DNA from: Conchocele bisecta | Taxonomy: Eukaryota; Mollusca; Bivalvia; Lucinida; Thyasiridae | Length of the DNA: 64,000 nt | Reading direction: 5' to 3' | Assembly: GCA_029237695.1 (NCBI GenBank) | Contig: JAQRGA010000450.1 | Location: 1-64,000 of the forward strand | Part shown: positions 9,969-21,006 of the stretch, one piece after another | Position numbering within the stretch: the first letter of the stretch is position 1 | How the letters are laid out: each line of letters begins with the position of its first letter | The notes under the pieces: model-generated | Database searches by the model: none | Told to the model about the DNA's origin: nothing | What the model saw: only the letters and a program-made list of their open reading frames with translations | Made by a program: the position numbers and the translations under genes

Positions 9969-10581
9969 CGTGTCCCCTCCAGCTTCCGTACAAACCTACT
10001 GGTTTGGTGTTTTCGGTCATTTTGAAGGCTCTCTCTATATATGTATATACTCCATGTGATTGCTCTCTATACATGTGATTTGAAGGCTCTGTTTTGTTCA
10101 AATATAGTATATCTGTGCAACTATAAATCATATTAACTTGAACCTTGCTATGCTTGTTTATCATCCTCCATAATTTTGTATGGTGTCCAGCACATGCTGC
10201 CCGCATGTCCATGGTGAAAGAAGCGGAAGGTTGATTAGCCTAATTAGACCGGCTAACTATGTATACTTTACTAATCTGTAGCGGATTTCTCAAATCTATT
10301 CCAGCTAAGTGCACTTTGAGGGAGTAATTACTTATTATTAGTGTATTTAATACATGATCACAGCTATTTTGATTAAAACTAGTTTATTTCATTACATAAT
10401 GAAAATGATCCCTATCAAATTGCAATTACCTAGATTAGAGATTGTGGTGAAATCCGCTACAGATATGTTCACGAGAGACAAAAGGAATGGACCCACATCA
10501 TAATAGTGACCAGTGTAGACCCTAAACAAAGCACAGTAGCAGTGACTTCCGATACAGACAAATGTTTAGACATTGTGTTCA

Positions 10582-10665
10582 CAACCAGTCAATCAATCAA
10601 CCAGCCAGTCAATCGATCAATACACCAATCAATCACCCAGCCAATAAACCAATCAGTCAGTCATA
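10582..10665. repeat. degenerate CAAT-type microsatellite
   Basis: AATCAATCAACCAGCCAGTC and variants run for about 80 bp. A continuous frame crosses it because the repeat lacks stops, not because it is coding. Confidence 0.75.
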
Positions 10666-10689
10666 TGACCAGTGTAGATCCTGATCATG

Positions 10690-11283
10690 CAGGTGGTTGG
10701 TTGGTCGGGCGAACGTGATGGTGTAAATTAACGTTGGGGGTCCTCCTTTATATAGGAATCACAATTTGCCTGGTTTGGCCCTCAGGTACGTTTTTATATT
10801 TGGCTCTTTTTGTTACCTGGGAGTTGAATTGGGTTATTGCCCATTATAAAAGTAGTAAGCTTATTACTGATCCTACGGCTTTTGGGACGGGGCCAAGTGA
10901 TTCTGGTGTGGTGAGGACCTAGCATCAGATCAGGATTATTCTGATATCAGGGCTGAATATATAGTTTTTGTCGAGCCGGCTTACGGAAAGCGAGACAGTG
11001 ATCAAAATGACGTCCGTCCGTCCAAAATCTGCGTTAAAGTTTTTAAAAATACCATCAAATGCCTCGGCGGGCTCGACATGCGGGCCGCGGCCATCTGGTG
11101 TTATTGTAAATATTCATTTCTGATTTTGGGATTTTTCTCCTATTTGTACATGTACATGTACTTGAACATGTACATGTACTTACTTGTACAGTCAATATAT
11201 GAGATATAGTACTAAACCCATAGACCCGGCCTTAAATGACCGTAGCTGTTGATAGACCGTTAAACCCCAACAAACAAACAAAA
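10690..11283 (+). mobile_element. SINE-like element with a short H4 insertion
   Basis: It matches the unit at 7.94/9.63 kb over its body and ends GACCGTTAAACCCCAACAAA. The interior contains a 131-bp insertion at 10969-11099, and a TGTACATG palindromic run at about 11147-11190. Confidence 0.75.
10969..11099 (+). mobile_element. short H4 element (131 bp)
   Basis: It begins TGTCGAGCCGGCTTACGGAA, contains GACGTCCGTCCGTCC, and ends GCGGCCATCTGGT. The paralogue at about 9806-9816 reads AGTTTTGTTATTG without it. The longer relative is at 33300-33774. This copy is an internal-deletion form. Confidence 0.85.
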
Positions 11284-11408
11284 CAAACTTATCGCATCGC
11301 CGATATGCATTTGGAAAATCAGTCATATTTTCCGTAGATGACGTCGAAAATTTGACAAAAAAATATAGCCCATGGAGACTTCAACCCGCACTCTGATTTT
11401 AGTCATTT

Positions 11409-12113
11409 TTATGCCCCACCACGATAGTGGAGGGGGCATGTAGTGTTACCCTTGTCCCGTCCGTCCGGCCGTTGTTGGTACGTCCGGCCGTCCGTCCGTC
11501 CGTCACAAAACTTTAACGCTTGGGTAAATGTCTCGTAATTTCTTCATCCTTCAACCGATCTGCTTCATATTTCATATACACATTGCTCTAATGGTCCTCT
11601 ACCGCCTTGTGCCAAATCCACGTTCGTCCTGCCCCCGCCAAGCACAGGGAGAAGGTCACATACTTAGTGCTTCCAAAACTTTAACGCTCAGGTAAAATAT
11701 CTTATAATTTCTATTCCCTTTCACGGATCAGCTTCATACTTCACATACGCATTGCTCTAATGGTCCTCTACTGTCCTGTGCCAAATCCACGTTCGTCCTA
11801 CCCCCGCCAAGCCCAGGGTCAAGGTCACATACTTGGTGCTTCAAAAACTTTAACGCTCGGGTAAATGTCTCGTAATTTCTTCATCCTTCGACCGATCTGC
11901 TTCATATTTCATATACACATTGCTCTAATGGTCCTCTACCGCCCTGTGCCAAATCCACATTCGTCCTGCCCCCGCCAAGCCCAGGGTCAAGGTCACATAC
12001 TTGGTGCTTCAAAAACTTTAACGCTGAGGTAAAAAAATTTGACTTGGAATTTGGCCTCATTTATTATCAGAGCGATATGTGGGGCATCCGTGTTCTATGA
12101 ACAGATTTTCTAG
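11409..12113 (+). mobile_element. H3 hairpin-headed element (GGGGCAT type)
   Basis: The head ATGCCCCACCACGATAGTGG continues to GGGGGCAT as a hairpin, then GTCCGTCCGGCCG. Three tandem core units of about 165-170 bp follow, each with TGCTCTAATGGTCCTCTACC and AAGGTCACATACTT. The tail is GTGTTCTATGAACAG, a stem-loop, then ATTTTCTAG. A stem-loop followed by CTAG is the classical Helitron 3' end form. Confidence 0.8.
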
Positions 12114-12150
12114 TTGATTCACTCAAATCAGTCGTACGTTCTAGGGAAGT

Positions 12151-12336
12151 ATAGGGATGGATTGTGGCCTAGGTGTTAGAACACCTGACTTCCAATCCGT
12201 AGGTTGTGGGTTCAAACCTCGCCTTAGACATAGTATTTATTTCCATCCCACTGGTCTCGGATAAGACTTTAAACTGTGGTCCCTTCTCAATACGACCCTA
12301 GCTGTTGGTGGGACGTTAAACCCATTCGATTAGACG
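12151..12336 (+). mobile_element. tRNA-derived SINE
   Basis: The head carries an A-box-like TGGCCTAGGTG (about 12174-12184) and a B box GGTTCAAACC (12209-12218), spaced as in a tRNA. The body ends with ACCCTAGCTGTTGGTGGGAC and GTTAAACCC, the 3' end shared by molluscan SINEs. It does not fold as a functional tRNA. Confidence 0.75.
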
Positions 12337-12440
12337 TTAGTGAATTTTCCATTCACTCCCAATCGGTCATTCGTTCAAGGGAAGTAAATCAATTGTTATG
12401 CGACCGTTTATAAAAAACGTTACGTATTATGTTTTACCGC

Positions 12441-12463
12441 GGGGCGGGCGGGCGGGCGGGCGG
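12441..12463. repeat. GGGC microsatellite
   Basis: About five GGGC units follow one another. On the + strand this G-rich run could in principle form a quadruplex. Confidence 0.8.
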
Positions 12464-12480
12464 CTGACAGAAAAAGTGCA

Positions 12481-13600
12481 TAGTTTGTGTACACAACGCC
12501 TCCGAAACCGTTCAGTCGATCGATCTGAAACTATACACACGTCTTCTACACATATTGCAGATGTGCACCTTCGTGTTTTTATGACGAAAACATATTTTTT
12601 AACAAAAATATCGACTTTTTAACTTCGCCATTTGTTCTACATTTGTCTATACAATTCTATATACGGTACAGAGTTTGTGTACACAGCTCCTCCGAAACCT
12701 TTCATTCGATCGTTCTGAAACTATGCACCCGTCTTCTACACATATTGAAGATGTGCACCTTGGTGTTTTTATGCCGAAAAAATATGTTTAAACTGAAATA
12801 TCACCTTTTTAACTTAGCCATGTGTTCTACATTTTTCTATACAATTCTATATACGGTACAGAGTTTGTGTACACAACTCCTCCGAAACCGTTCAGTCGAT
12901 CGATCTGAAACTATACACACGTCTTCTACACATATTGAAGATGTGCACCTTGGTGTTTTTATGCCGAAAACATATTTTTAAACAGAAATATCACCTTTTT
13001 AACTTAGCCATGTTTTCTACATTTTTCTATACAATTCTATATACGGTACAGAGTTTGTGTACACAACCCCTCTGAAACAGTTCAGTCGATCGTTCTGAAA
13101 CTATGCACCCGTCTTCTACACATATTGAAGATGTGCACCTTGGTGTTTTTATGCCGAAAAAATATGTTTAAACTGAAATATCACCTTTTTAACTTAGCCA
13201 TGTGTTCTACATTTTTCTATACAATTCTATATACGGTACAGAGTTTGTGTACACAACTCCTCCGAAACCGTTCAGTCGATCGATCTGAAACTATACACAC
13301 GTCTTCTACACATATTGAAGATGTGCACCTTGGTGTTTTTATGCCGAAAACATATTTTTAAACAGAAATATCACCTTTTTAACTTAGCCATGTTTTCTAC
13401 ATTTTTCTATACAATTCTATATACGGTACAGAGTTTGTGTACACAACCCCTCTGAAACAGTTCAGTCGATCGTTCTGAAACTATGCACACGTCTTCTACA
13501 CATATTGCAGATGTGCACCTTGGTGTTTTTATGCCGAAAACATATTTTTTAACAAAAATATCACCTTTTTAACTTAGCCATTTTTTCTACATTATTGTAT
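12481..13600. repeat. 190-bp tandem array, six units, with 380-bp dimer pattern
   Basis: GAGTTTGTGTACACAAC recurs at exactly 190-bp steps (12671, 12861, 13051, 13241, 13431), with a first unit at 12481. Units at 12861 and 13241 are almost identical, as are 13051 and 13431, giving a 380-bp higher-order period. The open frames inside are by-products of the repeat. Confidence 0.95.
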
Positions 13601-13943
13601 CCAATTCCCTATCATTTCTACTTTACACTCTACTGTTCTATCTCTGCCTAAATTAGTATACATATTTAGCACAACGAGGTGAAGAAATAATGCTATAGAC
13701 TTTCAAATTCTCATTAATGTTTCTTGCCTTGGCGACAGCTTCACATTTCTGCATCTTTGTCAGAGTGTGGTAGCGGACTATCAGGTGAAATATGAAAAAT
13801 AAATGTGGTGAAAGGTATTGGACTTTTTCCAAAAGTGCTTCATAATGAAATGGAAATACGTTTGTCTACGTGGATATATACGTGTTTGTTTTGGATGAAT
13901 GTATTCACAATTGTATTATTTCGCACTCGAAATCATAAGTTAC
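13601..13943. other. no gene recognised
   Basis: Unique-looking sequence between the 190-bp array and a decayed coding fragment. A 69-codon frame at 13805 overlaps it but shows no recognisable domain. Confidence 0.3.
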
Positions 13944-14279
13944 CAGTTGAAACTGGAAGGTGGACTAGAACAGATGGACAGCAGCGATCAAGTAAACTGT
14001 GCTATGACCATTGATGATGTTTATCGGTATTCACAGAAAATAGAGTAAAACAAACAACTGTGAAAATAGACAGCAAATGAAAAACAGTTTAGCAGAATTT
14101 GAAAATGACTTGAAATCACATTTAAATCTCGCTATATCGTCCCTGCGTAATGTCATGAGCTCCGAATTATCACGTGTAGATGAGAACATATAAAACATTC
14201 ATGAAAACATCACAGAAATTGAAATCGTTGTATCAGTACAAACACGAGCTTATAAATAAACACACTCGATATTGTCGAC
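13944..14279 (+). pseudogene. decayed coiled-coil coding fragment
   Basis: One frame reads QLKLEGGLEQMDSSDQ and continues to about 14047. After a frame change, a second reads LAEFENDLKSHLNLAISS and on through internal stops to about 14259. The second part has the heptad pattern of a coiled coil. Interrupted, adjacent open pieces of this type are typical of a dead ORF1-like or cellular coiled-coil gene. The source family is not identified. Confidence 0.35.
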
Positions 14280-14287
14280 ATAAGTCA

Positions 14288-14697
14288 CAGGGGTGGATCC
14301 AGGATTTAGATCTAGAGGGGGCGTGGATTCTCAATTGTAAATGAAACATGCATTGTCGTCAACTTTCCTAGTTGCGAACAGTAATTCTTGAAATATACTC
14401 CCGTACCGCCTGGAGTAGTTTGAAAGAGTTGGTTAGTGTTCGCAACTAAAACTTTCCAAAATGCAAACATTTTTGTATGCATTTTTGTCTCATTTCTCAT
14501 CAAAAGTATATGTTGTTACCACTCAATTGAACGTCTCGACGAGACGGTGCAATTGAGTGGTAACAACATAACATTTTTGGATGAGAAATAAGAAAAGCAA
14601 TCGGCTCTTTCTACATAAATATGTGGGTTAACAACTTAACTCGGCAAATTTTAGACGGGGCGTACGCCGGTCATACCCCTGCCTGGATCCGCACATG
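14288..14697. mobile_element. hAT-like MITE (GGATCC-containing ends)
   Basis: The ends CAGGGGTGGATCCAGGAT and GCCTGGATCCGCACATG are inverted relatives of the widespread CAGTGGCGGATCCAG terminus. Inside is a perfect-type palindrome at about 14506-14573 (TGTTGTTACCACTCAATTG and its complement). The interior segment AGTTGCGAACA also recurs near 50.3 kb. Confidence 0.6.
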
Positions 14698-15127
14698 AGT
14701 CGTATTGTAACTGCGATTAACATTACTTGATGGATTGAATGCTTACTTAGATTCAATAAAATAAAATGGACGCACTAATGACATCCATCTCACAATCTGG
14801 TGATGAACAGTGACGTAGTTCCCATGTATATACTGGAGTAAATATTGAACACTGGGCGCATGATGTAAACAATATTTCCCATACATCAATGTGAAATACG
14901 AGTAGGTGTTACATCGTGTGCTACTATAAGAATACATGTGCAATTAGATGCACGTTTTCCGCTGTATATGCAACAGGTTGGTAAAAATGTGCGTAATAGC
15001 ATTTACACTTCGCGCACTAAAATATAGAAATCAAAGGACTGAAAGTCCTGAAATCCTTCGTAGTACGTGCTTGTGGAGGACACATATACGTGCGTACGAG
15101 AAAAAATAAAAGAATTACGGTAATGGG
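14698..15127. other. no gene recognised
   Basis: No repeat family or coding feature that I can support. Confidence 0.3.
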
Positions 15128-15438
15128 ATAAATGTGACTGCCACAGTCACAGCCACAGGAGGAAGCCTGGTCACATTAACTATATATGCCCCATTTCTCC
15201 AGCCACAGGAGGAAGCCTGGTCACATTAACTATATATGCCCCATTTCTCCAGCCACAGTCACAGCCACAGGAGGAAGCCTGGTCACATTAACTATATGCC
15301 CCATTTCTCCAGCCACGATCACATATACAAGAGCTAAACTTGCCAAAAAACACCATAAGCCCCATTTCTCAAGTCCATTCACATATACGGAAGCTAGACT
15401 GACCACAAATACAATAAGCCCCATTTCTCCAGTCACAC
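15128..15438. repeat. minisatellite built from a G1 end
   Basis: The sequence GGAGGAAGCCTGGTCACATT with TGCCCCATTTCTCCAGCCAC repeats at irregular 50-62 bp steps for about five units. CCCATTTCTCCAGTCAC is also the terminal repeat of the G1 elements at 15.95, 24.5 and 39.9 kb. Confidence 0.85.
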
Positions 15439-15950
15439 ATCAACATCTGCAGTATTCTCTAAATGTTGTTGTTGCCTCGCCAATGTGGGTGGTCCACGAT
15501 ATTATTGTAAGGCATACTCTTAACTGTTACAACTAGTATATCTTGATGCTCTGGTTACATAACCAATCATTCCATAGGGACCAAGATAGTAGGGGCAATC
15601 CGGGAAAATACGGACAACTTTCTGGAGACGCTGATGTTTGAGTTCATAATAACGATGTATGTCGCAAGATAATCACGGTCTCGCTATGGCGATCTGCGAG
15701 TGTGTCCGAAATAATTAGTCCGTATTTCAAATACTGTGATTTAGGTCGTTCAAACCCCGTCTTTTACATATAATTGAAGATACTTGAAAATGGTGAAATA
15801 CGGACAGATATTCCCATGATGACAAACGTCAGGTTCTTCAGGAATTGCAAAACATTGAAATGTACTATTATGAATGTGTTAATTAATCATCATGATTTGA
15901 TACTATATGTATGTGACATAAAGCACTAAAAGCAGCAAAATATATGTGGC
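15439..15950. other. no gene recognised
   Basis: Unassigned. AAAATACGGACA and GAAATACGGACAGATA occur near both sides, but no complete element was resolved. Confidence 0.3.
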
Positions 15951-16295
15951 TGTGACTGGAGAAATGGGGAATATGTGTTTGCGACCAGTGTAGATCCAGA
16001 TCAGCCTGTGCATCCGCACAGTCTGATCAGGATCTTCACTGTGCACCGTTCCATTAATGAAATACCCATCATGCTTCTAATATTAATATCTTAATATAGA
16101 TGATATTAGGCTACAGGAGTATGCTATTCGATCAGGAGCTATTCTGGTCACAAATGCTATAAGCCACATTTCTCCAGTCACATCAATGAACTGCCCGTCA
16201 TACTTCTTACAAACCAGATCTTTATCAGGCTACTGGAGTGTGCTATTTGATTTACACTGGTCATAAATCCCATAAGCCACATTTCTCCCTTCACA
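15951..16295. mobile_element. G1 foldback element
   Basis: The left end is TGTGACTGGAGAAATGGGG. A central hairpin GATCCAGATCAGCCTGTGCA pairs with TGATCAGGATC. The right end CATTTCTCC..TCACA is present twice. This is one of several copies. Confidence 0.75.
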
Positions 16296-16558
16296 GACAC
16301 ATATAAGTTTTAATTAAAATTAAGGCATTTCTAAAGACATACCACAAAAAGTAAAGCATGTTGCACATACACAGAGCTCCAGTTAAGGTACGTATATACG
16401 TATTTTACGCACTCATTTAGCAGAATACGCATTGATTATCAAAAGTGGGAGTACAAAATACTCACAGCAATGTTGAAATACGCATTGATTTTCAAATTGC
16501 ATGAGTTGTGAAAATACTAAAATAAATTTAAAACATTTACTTAGTTGAATTAAAAAAT

Positions 16559-16609
16559 TCACTTATTTGAGCTGCAAAAACACTGCTTTTTGCAGCTCAA
16601 GTAAGTGAT
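16559..16609. repeat. palindrome
   Basis: TCACTTATTTGAGCTGCAAA pairs with TTTGCAGCTCAAGTAAGTGA across a short loop. Near both sides (16360-16480 and 16846-16906) the segment GCACATACACA..GCTCCAG(T/C)TAAGGTACGTA recurs. Confidence 0.75.
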
Positions 16610-17012
16610 ATTTTCATATTTTTGGTTATTATTTGTTCACTATTTAATACAGAGGAAAATCAATACCGGTATTTGATTTGTAAAAGTAAAACACGCATTG
16701 AATTTGAAATCTGGGGGTAGTATACTCTTTAGATACAAAACTTATCTGGGGCGCTGCATACAAATTCGGACAATAGACATGTTGTTCTTGACGTGTCTTA
16801 ACTATTTACATGCTCTAAAGACCTACCACAAAAAGTTAAGCATGTTGCACATACACAATGCTCCAGCTAAGGTACGTAGAGGCGTGTGTAAGCAGAATAC
16901 GCATTATTTTGGCCTTTTTTTTTTTTCGTCAGCTTCATGCGTTGAACATCCATTTTCTCGAGGGGGGGGGGGGGAGATTTTTCCCGCTAAAAAGGCTGCC
17001 GTGGCATTATTT

Positions 17013-17201
17013 TACACACCGCTATGGGCCTGTATATTGGCAATCGCAACTCGCAACCAATCTAGTTGATTGGCTGAACCTGAGCTGCAGCACAGCTCAG
17101 GGTCAGCCAAGCAAGCTGTTTGATTTCAAGCACACTAGTCGGGTATTTTGAAAGAAAAGTAAATTCACATATGGGCATGAATAGCACAGGCGGCCGTGTA
17201 T
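17013..17201. mobile_element. M1 MITE (diverged copy)
   Basis: The central GAACCTGAGCTGCAGCACAG palindrome and a right end GCACAGGCGGCCGTGTA are preserved. The left end ACACACCGC is diverged. The M1 family has TA-flanked CACTACCGCC termini, as in Tc1/mariner MITEs. Confidence 0.65.
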
Positions 17202-17525
17202 CCCGAGTGCGGATAGCATACTCTGCTTTCCAGTAGGATAGTCTACTGCAAATTATCAATATGGTTCATTTGTATTGTTTCCCGTTATAGCAGCAAATAC
17301 CTATTTCCGTGTTTCATAAAATTGAATTAAATAATAATTATATCAACAACGAAATGGTAAATTACTAATTTATTGCATAAGCACATACTCATACATATTA
17401 TGTAATCACATAGAATGGTTTCTGTAGTAGAGTCATTTGTATATGCACTACACTAGTGTATTATGATTCTTAATTTACATGTACGCTGCAAGCCCATTTA
17501 ATGCAATAAACCATACTCAATAAAT

Positions 17526-17776
17526 GTGTTGACCCTTTGTTCCCGAAAGCCCGCTATAGCGGTTTATGCAAAAAGTGCAGATCCAGATGAGCCGGCTCGT
17601 AACGAGCCGTCTCATCAGGATCTGCACATTTTTAAAGTAATTTTCATATTTTCGAAAAGAAAAACACCACCTCTTCATAAATTAACTAGTCGGAAAACCA
17701 GTTTGTGACGGTTGGATTGGTTGCAAAATTAACATATCACAGTCCGTTCCAGTTACTTAGGGGTGAAAGGGTTAAT
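17526..17776 (-). mobile_element. P2 MITE (CCCTTTGNNCCCGAAAG end)
   Basis: It matches the copy at 40790-41027 in opposite orientation. Both contain CCCGAAAGCCCGCTAT and the hairpin GCAGATCCAGATGAGCCGGC. The right end is GGGGTGAAAGGGTTAA. TTAA adjacent to CCCTT suggests a piggyBac-type non-autonomous element. Confidence 0.7.
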
Positions 17777-18491
17777 TGAATAAACGATAATAAATACATG
17801 TGTTAATACACGAGAACGGCCCATTTTATGCAACAAGACGATTATTTTCCATAGAATGAAAGCAGTTATTGTCAGTTGTGACAGGACATTCACTGCTGTA
17901 TGTGTTTAAAATGACCAACATTGTAGATCAAGTCGGTGTTGTCCAGTACATGTAACTGGCGTTACGTAGATCGAACACAAATGTGTAGCATTGCAATTAT
18001 GTGGTTCGTCATGCCCCGCAGTCTGCTCATCGCCTACACTGTTCGCTATTGAGAGTGAAATGTCGTCGCCGGCTGGACGAGAGCGCTCTGACTCTGGCGA
18101 TGAATGTAGATTACATGTACGGGGAGACAAACTGACACAGTTGTTGTTACACGCACAACATGCACATGGCCATTACAGTATTCACGGGCGGATAAACCGT
18201 TCCACACCGTCCAACTACTGCATCGGCCCAGACATACATGTACATTGACCCACATACGTCTAATTATTCCACGGCATGTAGATGTTGCCGAAAATGTATA
18301 TGCACAGACAGAAAATTCGGGTTACCCGGGTTGGAGCGGTAATGTGTCTATTTACCAGCGGGTGCTCTACTATATATACTAATCGTACTGGTCACTGGTC
18401 GATGGAAATAAAACAATTGTCTCGTTCATGGAAGCTATATTATTTATCACATCTTTGACACATTTCCGGGTGTTGTTTCTGTATTAACCAG
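17777..18491. other. no gene confirmed
   Basis: ATG at about 18060 opens MSSPAGRERSDSGDECRLHV and continues about 63 codons, with compositional bias that could be coding. There is no domain, no clear splice site and an equally long opposite frame, so it is not called a gene. Confidence 0.25.
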
Positions 18492-18738
18492 CAGGGGGCC
18501 GTTTCACTAAACTTCGTACGACTAAAATGTTCGTAAGCGCAAAATTATGATAGTCTGTATATTTCACATTAACATTGTTTTCTTGTAAATAATTATTGGA
18601 TTTACATTTATTGAGCATAGGCTGCATATGCAGCCTATGCTCAATAAATGTAAATCCATAAATTGAAATTTACAGACGATCTTAAATTCGCACTTACGAA
18701 CATTTTAGTCGTAAGAAGTTTAGTGAAACGGGCCCCTG
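18492..18738. mobile_element. F1 palindromic foldback MITE
   Basis: The most symmetrical copy. It runs from CAGGGGGCCGTTTCACTAAA to GTTTAGTGAAACGGGCCCCT(G), with the central GCATAGGCTGCATATGCAGC palindrome. Outermost bases CAG and CTG are complementary. Confidence 0.9.
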
Positions 18739-18771
18739 ATGTGCAAGGTATGTGCATGACGATGTGATAAA

Positions 18772-18868
18772 TAAGTTACATCACGTTTGTCCGCATGTAC
18801 GAGGAGATAATCCACTCGCTAAAGCTCGCGGATTACCTCCTCGCGGACAAACGTGATCTAACTTATAC
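18772..18868. repeat. R foldback
   Basis: AAGTTACATCACGTTTGTCC with GAGGAGATAATCC pairs with GGATTACCTCCTCGCGGACA and AACGTGATCTAACTT. It is the same family as 49945-50030 and 52200-52442. Confidence 0.8.
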
Positions 18869-19060
18869 ATACGAGACGAGCCATGTGATTTTACAGAAAT
18901 TACATGGAGAGTAAAATGATGTTTTCCGCTGATAGAACAATGGCGAACAATGTAGGCCCTGATCCAACTGCACGGATTCGTGGACTAATTATCTGTAATT
19001 AACCACGAACGGTATTGCAAAACATAATACATTAGCAGGTACTGTTCATATATCTGACCC

Positions 19061-19162
19061 ACAGTGAAACTTCTCTAAACCGGACACCCTGCGTCACACT
19101 TTGAACTGACATAATTTGCGGGTTTTTCATTTTTTAAACGGGTTTAGCGAGGTTCCACTGTA
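19061..19162. mobile_element. T1 MITE, short form
   Basis: The ends ACAGTGAAACTTCTCTAAAC and GGTTTAGCGAGGTTCCACTG are inverted repeats and TA follows the right end. Termini of this form are typical of pogo/Tigger-type MITEs. Confidence 0.65.
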
Positions 19163-19573
19163 GCAACAAATGCTAAAATGCACAGTCTCCCATATGTATT
19201 CTCTGTGACAAAACCTGACTTACTGACCAACAGTGTAGCCACATATCAACTCACACATCCGTGAAGTCTGAGCATGGTATACAGTGTAAACAACATAGTC
19301 TAAGATGCATAATACTGTTCCGAAAATTGTAGAGCTCTGTGCGTGCGAGCGTACGTTTGTGCCAGCGTACGTACGTACTTGCATATGTATATATGGACGT
19401 TTCCCATGAGTTGGAGTACAGGGTGTACCAATTGCCGGATGTCCGACTGTAAACAGTTGATGACATGAAGAGCTTTATTCTACTTGATTGACGCTCGCCC
19501 GTGTACATTTAACGACCAATCTAACAACGGCTGTGGAAATAGAATTGCACGTATATTCAGTGCATGTTCATGT
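19163..19573. other. no gene recognised
   Basis: Contains a GTACGTACGTAC-type run near 19350-19380. Nothing else is supported. Confidence 0.3.
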
Positions 19574-19795
19574 ACAGTACATCTCCTAAACAGGACACAC
19601 TGCGAGGTACACTGACTGGCTGTCCAGTTCTGAGAGGTTCCTCGGCAATCCGATAATATATTAATTCACTACTTTGCATACTTTGCAATCATGAACGTAC
19701 ATCGTCATTGGCGACAAGCCACAGTGAAACATATTAATAAAACATCCCGAGGACTAAGAGTTATGGGTATCCGGTTTAGAGAGGTTCCACTGTAT
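19574..19795. mobile_element. T1 MITE, diverged
   Basis: It starts ACAGTACATCTCCTAAACAG and ends CCGGTTTAGAGAGGTTCCAC plus TGTA. The interior CAATCATGAACGTACATCGTC is shared with copies at 20.5, 27.1 and 42.1 kb. Confidence 0.6.
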
Positions 19796-20129
19796 ATCCG
19801 ACGGACTGGCATTCCGTGGTATTCCGAATAAATGTTTGCTAAATACGTAGACAAGTTCGTGATCATCATTAGCTTCAATACTGCCTGATTCTGTGCCAAT
19901 ATGTTTGGGCGAGTCTGAGCTACGCTCAGCATGTACAAGCCGTCAACTGCTAGTCAACATCTACAATGCATGCGTCAATGTCGGTGTGAGAACACCTGAG
20001 TAACGACATAAAGAGGCTTACTGTGTTTGCGGCCAGTCTAGCCCAGATCGGCGCATATTCACGTAGTATGGTCAGTCCCTTCGCTATAGAATTGGTGCAA
20101 GTAATTCCCGCGCACCCCGCGCCGGCTTA

Positions 20130-20320
20130 AATAGTTTCACGTCGAAATAGGCGCCGGTTTCCTGTCGAATTCACATTCGGCTATATACAGAAGACACTGA
20201 CTAATTATGCTGAAATTGCTGAATAGCTAGACGAAATTGCGTTTGACGATAGCTCTAAGTAGTGGCATGACGTTATGAAACTGGTGCATGTTTCGACGTG
20301 AACTATTTTACGCCGGTGTT
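20130..20320. repeat. imperfect inverted repeat
   Basis: CGGCTTAAATAGTTTCACGT with CGAAATAGGCGCCGG on the left is mirrored by TTTCGACGTGAACTATTTTA with CGCCGG on the right. No target duplication was found. Confidence 0.5.
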
Positions 20321-20434
20321 GAGTGCAGCACTAGTGGAAGCATCGGTTAGACATGATCGGCCCTACATGTAAGTGCGTCGACAGCCACATTTGCTAGTTG
20401 TTCACGTATTGGATGTTTAAGGAATTTGTCTATA

Positions 20435-20649
20435 CAGTGGAACCTCTCTAAACCGGACACCTTGGGAGGTCCCCAGGGTGTCCGGTTTAGAGATGTTCCA
20501 CTGTAAATCTGGCATTTTACCATTCTGATACGTAGTTGGTGCTTTGCAATCATGAATATACATTATCATCTGAGATAAATAACAAAGAAACCCATATAAT
20601 ATAAGATCACAGACATTATCTTGGTGTTCGGTTTAGTGGGGTTCCACTG
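20435..20649. mobile_element. T1 MITE with TA target duplication
   Basis: A 5' hairpin (CAGTGGAACCTCTCTAAACC folded against its complement around GGGAGGTCCCC) is followed by the family interior and a third terminal copy ending GGTTCCACTG. TA flanks it at 20433-20434 and 20650-20651. Confidence 0.8.
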
Positions 20650-20753
20650 TATACCCATGCAACTTGACCACCACGGTATATGGTGGTGTACCATAAGTCC
20701 TTTTCACAAAACTTCGTACGATAAAACAGTTGCTAAAGAACAGCTATATACAT

Positions 20754-21006
20754 GGGGGCCGTTTCACTAAACCTCGTACGACTAAAATGTTCGTAAGTGC
20801 AAAACTATGATAGTCTGTAAATTGCACATTAACAATGGTTTCTTGTAAATATTTATTGGATTTACGTTCATTGAGCATATGCTGCATATGCAGCCTATGC
20901 TCAATAAATGAAAATCCATCAATTAAAATTTCCAGAAGATCCTAAATTTGCCTTAACGAACACAAATTTTTAGTTCGTACGAAGTTTAGTTAGGAAATCG
21001 GCCCCA
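20754..21006. mobile_element. F1 palindromic foldback MITE
   Basis: GGGGGCCGTTTCACTAAACC to TAGTTAGGAAATCGGCCCC, with centre GCATATGCTGCATATGCAGC. A short piece of another F1 end lies just upstream (20703-20745). Confidence 0.8.

Noticed and set aside
12643..13361. Open frames of 112 and 78 codons with repeated LLRNRSVDRSETIH
   Set aside because: They fall in the 190-bp array, are copies of each other, and their ends follow the repeat, not gene signals.
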